From an uncultured Anaerolineaceae bacterium (GTDB lineage: Bacteria > Chloroflexota > Anaerolineae > Promineifilales > Promineifilaceae), in the NCBI GenBank assembly GCA_937967805.1, contig CALBTC010000310.1, positions 1 through 17,097 of the forward strand: a stretch of DNA of 17,097 bases, given 5' to 3'. Below are positions 13,025 to 17,097 of this stretch, in pieces. A program made the position numbers and the translations under genes. A model generated the notes under the pieces. It had not been told where the DNA came from, ran no database searches, and saw only the letters and a program-made list of their open reading frames with translations. Positions within the stretch are counted from its first letter, which is position 1. Each line of letters opens with the position of its first letter.

Positions 13025-13698
13025 CTGCACAAAAAAACGATCCTTTCTCTGACTTTCTTTATCCTTTTTTAGACAACCAGGAGCAAGGATCGCTTGAGGC
13101 CGTCTTAGATGAGGTACGTGCCTCTACCTTGCAAAAAGCAGCGGAAATAGCCACCATGCGCCGAAACTTTTTTACGGAACAGGGCAAAATCTTGATGGCA
13201 GCCGCCCAGAGCATGGCGGCAGCCTTCGGTCTAGGAGGGCAGCTGCTCACCATGGGCAATGGCGGCAGCGCCACAGACGCGCAGGATATGGCCGCCGATT
13301 TTCTGAATCCTGAGGAAGGCAAGCCTGCGCTGCCTGCTATTAGCCTGACCAACGACATTGGCGTGGTAACGGCCGTAGGCAACGATGTAGGGTTTGACAA
13401 TGTGTTTACGCGGCAGGTGATCGCTTACGGCCGCCCAGATGATATCCTGGTTGGTTTTTCTACCAGTGGTCAGTCGGCCAACTTGCTGGCGGCATTTGGC
13501 CAGGCGCAGAAAATGGGATTGTTAACCGTGGGTATCACGGGCTATGATGGCGGCAAAATGGTGAAGTTGGGGCTGGACTTTTGTTTGACTGTCCGTTCCA
13601 CTTACATTCCGCGCATTCAAGAGGTTCACGCCACCATCTACCATACCCTGTGGACTTTGGTCCACCAGATTTTGCCGAGCAACCGGGAGAAGCCATGA
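13021..13698 (+). CDS. SIS-domain protein, GmhA-like, copy 2
   Basis: At 225 aa, with a longer N-terminal helix region than copy 1. It has LLTMGNGGSATDAQDMAADF, a canonical phosphate loop GFSTSGQSANLLAAF, GITGYDGGKM and RIQEVHATIYHTLW. The GmhA zinc-ligand pair H-x3-E is D89-x3-D93 here, so it keeps the substrate phosphate loop but not the metal/catalytic pair, the reverse of the first copy. The two copies could form a hetero-oligomer that shares active-site parts, since GmhA is tetrameric with sites at interfaces; this is inference. It is coupled on both sides by ATGA overlaps. Its role in hydrogenase production is unknown. Confidence 0.82.
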   Translation: MTAQKNDPFSDFLYPFLDNQEQGSLEAVLDEVRASTLQKAAEIATMRRNFFTEQGKILMAAAQSMAAAFGLGGQLLTMGNGGSATDAQDMAADFLNPEEGKPALPAISLTNDIGVVTAVGNDVGFDNVFTRQVIAYGRPDDILVGFSTSGQSANLLAAFGQAQKMGLLTVGITGYDGGKMVKLGLDFCLTVRSTYIPRIQEVHATIYHTLWTLVHQILPSNREKP

Positions 13699-14843
13699 AA
13701 TTTGTAGATGAATATCGCCGCAACGATTTGGTGAAAAAGTTAAAGAAAGAAATAGAAGCGTTGGGCAATGACCGTTCTTATAAAATCATGGAAGTGTGTG
13801 GGGGGCATACCCACACCATTTACAAGCACGGCATTGAAGATATTTTGCCCGCGAATATTGACCTCATTCACGGGCCAGGTTGCCCGGTTTGTGTTATTCC
13901 CATGGGGCGATTGGATGATGCTATTCATATTGCCCGGCAGCCAAACGTCATTTTTACAACCTTTGGCGACATGATGCGCGTGCCTGGCTCGCAGGGCAGC
14001 CTGCTAGATGCCAGGGCCAGGGGAGCCGACGTTCGCTTTATTTACTCGCCGCTGGATGCACTCAAAATTGCCCGCGACAATCCAGAAAAAGAGGTTGTTT
14101 TCTTTGCCATTGGCTTTGAAACCACCACGCCATCTACTGCTATCACCCTGCTGCGGGCGCAGGCAGAGAGGCTGCATAACTTTTCCCTCTTTTGCAACCA
14201 CGTGACGATCATACCGGCGATGAAAGCGATTTTAGACAGCCCCGATTTGCGGCTGGACGGCTTCATCGGGCCGGGACATGTTTCGACGATTATCGGCTTA
14301 CGGCCGTATCAATTTGTGACCCGCGACTACGGCAAACCTGTCGTCGTCTCGGGCTTCGAGCCACTGGATATTATCCAATCGATCTACATGATTTTGCAGC
14401 AGCTTGCCGAGGATCGCTGTGAGGTAGAAAACCAATACGGCCGTGTCGTGCGCGAGGAAGGCAATCTAAAAGGATTGGAAGTGATTCAGAAGACGATGCA
14501 GTTACGGCCGTTTTTTGAATGGCGTGGGCTGGGCTTCATTAGCCAAAGTGCCCTGAAGCTGCGGCCAGAGTTTGCCACCTGGGATGCCGAGCTCAAGTTT
14601 GCCGTACCCGGCGTGCGCGTGGCCGATCCTAAGGCGTGTCAATGTGGCGAGGTGCTTAAGGGCGTCATCAAGCCGTGGGAGTGCCGCGTATTTGGCACAT
14701 CCTGCACGCCGGAAACGCCGATTGGCACCTGTATGGTCTCCTCCGAGGGAGCCTGTGCCGCTTACTACAATTACGGCCGTTACTCTATGGCCGCCCAACG
14801 TCGCCACATCCATTTAAACGATAGTCCATTGGCAGGTGATTAA
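13695..14843 (+). CDS. hypD: HypD, Fe-S scaffold of NiFe-site assembly
   Basis: At 382 aa from ATG 13695, which overlaps the previous stop as ATGA; the open frame extends upstream to 13581 but only antisense-like residues are added. HypD with HypC holds the Fe ion while CO and CN are added. Family landmarks are MEVCGGHTH (C35, H38, H40), HGPGCPVCVIP (C63, C66), FFAIGFETTTPSTA, GFEPLDI and the C-terminal [4Fe-4S] Cys set in ACQCGEVLKG, PWECRVFG, SCTPETPIG and ACAAYY. Length and motifs are complete. Confidence 0.95.
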   Translation: MKFVDEYRRNDLVKKLKKEIEALGNDRSYKIMEVCGGHTHTIYKHGIEDILPANIDLIHGPGCPVCVIPMGRLDDAIHIARQPNVIFTTFGDMMRVPGSQGSLLDARARGADVRFIYSPLDALKIARDNPEKEVVFFAIGFETTTPSTAITLLRAQAERLHNFSLFCNHVTIIPAMKAILDSPDLRLDGFIGPGHVSTIIGLRPYQFVTRDYGKPVVVSGFEPLDIIQSIYMILQQLAEDRCEVENQYGRVVREEGNLKGLEVIQKTMQLRPFFEWRGLGFISQSALKLRPEFATWDAELKFAVPGVRVADPKACQCGEVLKGVIKPWECRVFGTSCTPETPIGTCMVSSEGACAAYYNYGRYSMAAQRRHIHLNDSPLAGD

Positions 14844-15940
14844 TGGCCTTCAAACCACAAACGCTTGACGAGGCGCTAAACAAAATCGAGAAGGTCCGGC
14901 GGGTAAGGCAGGGCAAATTTTATCTACGTGATGAAACCATCACCATGAGCCACGGCAGCGGAGGTAAGGCCAGCCATAATCTCATCGAAGGCGTCATGGC
15001 GGCGGCTTTTTCAAATCCGGTGCTGGATCGCATGGATGATGCCGCTGTCCTGTCGTTAAACGGTTCCGATATGCGCCTTGCCTTTACCACGGATTCCTTT
15101 ATCGTCAGCCCGCTTTTTTTTCCAGGTGGCGATATCGGCAAGCTGGCCGTTCACGGCACCATCAACGACCTGGCTACCTCTGGTGCAGAGCCATTAGCCC
15201 TTTCCCTGAGCCTAATTTTGGAAGAAGGTTTGCCCATCAGCGAACTGCGGCGCGTGGTGAACTCTGTTAAGGAAGCAGCCGCCGAGGCCAATGTTCCTAT
15301 CGTTACGGGAGACACCAAAGTGGTGAATCGCGGCAGTGCCGATAAACTGTTTATCAACACGGCCGGGGTGGGTTTGCTGAAACGGCCATTCCAACTTTCT
15401 ACATTCAACGTGAAGCCGGGCGATAAAGTGCTGCTCAACGGAACCGTGGGGGATCATGGCATTGCGGTGATGTTAGCGCGTGAATCGCTGGAGATGGAGC
15501 TGGAGGTGGTGAGCGATACGGCCGCTTTGCATGGCCTGGTGGCCGCAATATTGGCGGCTGTACCTGAGACGCACTGTTTGAAAGACCCCACGCGAGGCGG
15601 ACTGGCTACCAGTTTGAATGAGATTGCCATCAATGCAGAAGTGGGGATCGCGGTGACGGAAACGGCCGTGCCGATTAGCTCCCAGGTGCGCGGGGCCTGC
15701 GAAATACTCGGCCTGGACCCCTTAACCATTGCCAACGAAGGAAAGCTCATTGTGGTGGTGCCTGCAGCAGCTGAAGCGGCCGCTTTAGCTGCCATGCAAA
15801 ATCACCCGCTGGGCAAGCAAAGCCGCGTCATAGGTGAAATCATTGCTGAACCAGCCGGCATGGTTTTTTTGCGTACAGAAATTGGCGGCACCCGCGTTTT
15901 GGACATGCTTGTAGGCGATCCGTTGCCAAGAATTTGTTAG
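14843..15940 (+). CDS. hypE: HypE, carbamoyl dehydratase for cyanide ligand synthesis
   Basis: At 365 aa, HypE accepts a carbamoyl group from HypF on its C-terminal Cys and dehydrates it with ATP to a thiocyanate, the source of the CN ligands. The C-terminus is PLPRIC with C365 as last residue, the hallmark of the family. The AIR-synthase-like parts are also seen: MSHGSGGKASHNLI, RMDDAAVL, TTDSFIVSPLFFPGGDIG, VTGDTKVV and KDPTRGGLATSLNEIA. The ATG shares one base with the HypD stop (TAATG). HypF, which supplies its substrate, is not in the window. Confidence 0.95.
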   Translation: MAFKPQTLDEALNKIEKVRRVRQGKFYLRDETITMSHGSGGKASHNLIEGVMAAAFSNPVLDRMDDAAVLSLNGSDMRLAFTTDSFIVSPLFFPGGDIGKLAVHGTINDLATSGAEPLALSLSLILEEGLPISELRRVVNSVKEAAAEANVPIVTGDTKVVNRGSADKLFINTAGVGLLKRPFQLSTFNVKPGDKVLLNGTVGDHGIAVMLARESLEMELEVVSDTAALHGLVAAILAAVPETHCLKDPTRGGLATSLNEIAINAEVGIAVTETAVPISSQVRGACEILGLDPLTIANEGKLIVVVPAAAEAAALAAMQNHPLGKQSRVIGEIIAEPAGMVFLRTEIGGTRVLDMLVGDPLPRIC

Positions 15941-16019
15941 ATTTGGAACAACCGGAAGAGTTGCTTTCGACTACTGTTTGACGAAAAAAAATTAAACAGC
16001 GTAAACGAGGTAGAAGACT

Positions 16020-16457
16020 ATGTCCTCACTCCTAGCGACTTTGCAACAGTGGGAATGGTTCGGAATATTGTTAGCCCGCTTAGCCGTCGGTTTGCTGTTT
16101 GCTATTTCAGGCGGCGGCAAGTTGTTTGTGCCTAAAAAAGGCAAGCAAATGAAAGAAACCATGCAACAGGCAGATGTGCCTGCAGCCCAAAAAAGCGCCG
16201 TTTTTGTCTCGCTTGTTGAGCTGGTTTTTGGTGTTTTCTTAATTTTGGGTTTCCTGACGCCGCTAAGCAGCTTAATGTTGAGCGGCGTCATGGTTGTCGC
16301 CATTGCTACCGTGAAGCTCAAAACAATTGAAGCCAAATCTATTCTAAGATGGCTGGGGGAGTTTCTCTATATTCCAGAAGTGCTTTACCTGGTAATTTTA
16401 ATATGGCTATTTTTTTCTGGGCCCGGTCGAGTCAGCCTCGACAATTTACTGTTTTGA
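16020..16457 (+). CDS. DoxX-like four-helix membrane protein
   Basis: At 145 aa with about four hydrophobic segments: about 12-32 (FGILLARLAVGLLFAISGGG), 57-77 (AVFVSLVELVFGVFLILGFL), 80-100 and 118-134. The motif R(L/I)xxGxxFxxxGxxK at the first helix and the ELVxGxxLxxG segment fit the DoxX/DoxD family. Functions of such proteins are diverse, including quinone-linked thiosulfate oxidation in some archaea and detoxification complexes in bacteria. GAGG at 16007-16010 precedes the ATG. It starts 79 bases after hypE with no clear terminator between, so it could be co-transcribed. A role with hydrogenase is not established. Confidence 0.75.
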   Translation: MSSLLATLQQWEWFGILLARLAVGLLFAISGGGKLFVPKKGKQMKETMQQADVPAAQKSAVFVSLVELVFGVFLILGFLTPLSSLMLSGVMVVAIATVKLKTIEAKSILRWLGEFLYIPEVLYLVILIWLFFSGPGRVSLDNLLF

Positions 16458-16510
16458 TCATTTCCTATGGAGACGATTTGAGCGCAAGGTCAACATCATA
16501 ATTAAAAATC

Positions 16511-16560
16511 CGCAGATTTCACAGATTACACGGATATTATTCTTATCTGTGTAATCGGTG
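16511..16560. repeat. Dispersed-repeat-like element with imperfect hairpin
   Basis: GATTACAC (16524-16531) and GTGTAATC (16549-16556) are inverted arms, extended by further pairs after one mismatch, with an 11-base loop. The left half, CGCAGATTTCACAGATTAC and on, is of a type I recall as widespread in bacterial intergenic regions (phrases like CAGATTACACGGAT). It lies before the regulator gene and may be a REP-like mobile repeat or leader hairpin. Confidence 0.45.
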
Positions 16561-16587
16561 GATTATTTTCGTAGGAGGAAGTGTGCT

Positions 16588-16908
16588 ATGGGATTTTTAG
16601 CAAATGCCATCCGTGTGGCGCGTGAGAAAAGGGGCTGGACGCAATCCTATCTGGCGCATCAGCTTCAGGTAAGCCAGGGAACCGTTTCGTTTTGGGAAAA
16701 CGGGATCGAACTCCCATCCCTCAACCATCAACTGCAGCTAATTGAAATTATGCCCGATATTCTTACCGGCCTGGCAGTGCAAGAGCTGCACTTGCTTGAT
16801 CGAGTACAGTCGCTGGAACGGGTTGTGTTTAATGGCAAATGTGGCTGCGAAGGTTGCAGCTGCTCAGACGATACGCCCGTGACACCAATCAGCAGTGCTT
16901 TTCGATAA
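16588..16908 (+). CDS. XRE-family regulator with C-terminal Cys cluster
   Basis: At 106 aa from ATG 16588, with AGGAGG at 16573-16578; a GTG at 16558 would add 10 residues before the ribosome-binding site. Residues 4-58 form a Cro/CI helix-turn-helix: IRVAREKRGWTQSYLAHQL, then VSQGTVSFWENG as recognition segment. After an amphipathic helix (about 60-80) there is CGCEGCSCSDD, C85-x-C87-x2-C90-x-C92, which could bind Zn, another metal or an Fe-S cluster. Such a Cys set beside a DNA-binding domain suggests a redox or metal sensor. It is the only clear regulator near the hydrogenase operon and is read in the same direction, so it may control the operon; this is inferred from proximity. Confidence 0.85.
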   Translation: MGFLANAIRVAREKRGWTQSYLAHQLQVSQGTVSFWENGIELPSLNHQLQLIEIMPDILTGLAVQELHLLDRVQSLERVVFNGKCGCEGCSCSDDTPVTPISSAFR

Positions 16909-17097
16909 AACCTAGTATTGCGCTCCGTAAATTCACATTACATTTGGAGCGAAATCCCAATAGCTAAACAGTCCAGTGTACTCAACATACTACCGTAATC
17001 CACATTTCCAACGGACTGTACTAGAGGTTAGAAAAAGCGATACGGTGAAATGTCAAGAGACAAAAACAAGTAAATTTCACCGTAAAGCAGGCAAGCT
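16909..17097. other. Gene-free 3' flank with three nested inverted repeats
   Basis: No gene is seen. CGCTCC/GGAGCG (16921-16926, 16946-16951), ACAGTCC/GGACTGT (16968-16974, 17013-17019) and TACGGTGAAAT/ATTTCACCGTA (17041-17051, 17074-17084, perfect 11 bp) could fold as three successive stems. None is followed by a strong T-run, so they may be operator pairs, mobile-element ends or part of a small structured RNA rather than classical terminators. Confidence 0.4.

Larger units (their letters stand above)
3496..15669. repeat. Iterated palindromic octamer ACGGCCGT
   Basis: By manual count ACGGCCGT starts at 3496, 6420, 8365, 10646, 11059, 12293, 12481, 12877, 13369, 14300, 14437, 14504, 14773 and 15662: 14 copies, against about 0.26 expected for any 8-mer in this length with even base use. 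It appears in several codon phases (for example AAC GGC CGT, TTA CGG CCG, ACG GCC GTT), so amino-acid use does not explain it. The hexamer CGGCCG is commoner still. The count was by eye and could be off by one or two. The behaviour recalls HIP1 (GCGATCGC) of cyanobacteria. No copy lies in 1-3430. Confidence 0.7.

Noticed and set aside
13581..13694. Upstream extension of the HypD reading frame
   Set aside because: The extra residues lie out of frame within the SIS gene and have no HypD likeness; ATG 13695 with the ATGA overlap fits the family start.

Overview
The window is a bacterial chromosome segment built around a [NiFe]-hydrogenase operon (about 4.0-15.9 kb, all on the + strand). To its left is a mobile-element and toxin-antitoxin flank (1-3.4 kb). 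To its right are a DoxX-like membrane protein and a small XRE-type regulator (16.0-16.9 kb). No taxonomic marker gene is present. The mix of actinobacterial-type hydrogenase accessory genes, this large serine recombinase type and moderate base composition would fit a Chloroflexota bacterium, but that is a weak inference.

Left flank: a CTACTA-rich inverted repeat, a 59-codon ORF with a strong Shine-Dalgarno, a large serine recombinase whose conserved active-site Arg is Cys, a truncated second serine recombinase remnant without its catalytic Ser, and a PIN-toxin/Phd-antitoxin pair on the - strand with a good promoter. About 0.6 kb of intergenic DNA follows, with several inverted repeats and a candidate promoter for the hydrogenase operon.

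Hydrogenase operon: it opens with a CooC-like P-loop ATPase gene broken by an internal deletion. Next come the small subunit (no Tat signal, no membrane anchor), five tiny single-TM proteins, and the large subunit. The five fall into two paralogous families in the order A-A-B-A-B. They split the small and large subunit genes by 1.7 kb and are the most unusual part of the window; I infer that they anchor the otherwise soluble enzyme to the membrane. Downstream are a degenerate M52-protease-like protein, a winged-helix-like protein with a Cys/His tail, a NifU-Rieske fusion lacking one Rieske His ligand, a canonical M52 endopeptidase, hypC, an SIS-domain protein, an atypical HypC-like protein, a second SIS-domain protein, hypD and hypE. 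Many of these genes overlap by a few bases, so they are probably co-transcribed and translationally coupled. hypA, hypB and hypF are not in the window.

How it may work: the hydrogenase belongs to the group 1 clade that includes the oxygen-tolerant 1f/1h-type uptake enzymes. It would oxidise H2 in the cytoplasm and pass electrons to the membrane quinone pool through its Fe-S chain, with the NifU-Rieske protein as a possible relay and the small TM proteins as dock. HypC/D/E build the Fe(CN)2CO centre, and the M52 protease clips a 22-residue tail from the large subunit.

A palindromic octamer, ACGGCCGT, occurs 14 times by my manual count, all from 3496 onward and in several codon phases. It looks like a highly iterated genomic palindrome, and its absence from the left flank agrees with that flank being acquired DNA.
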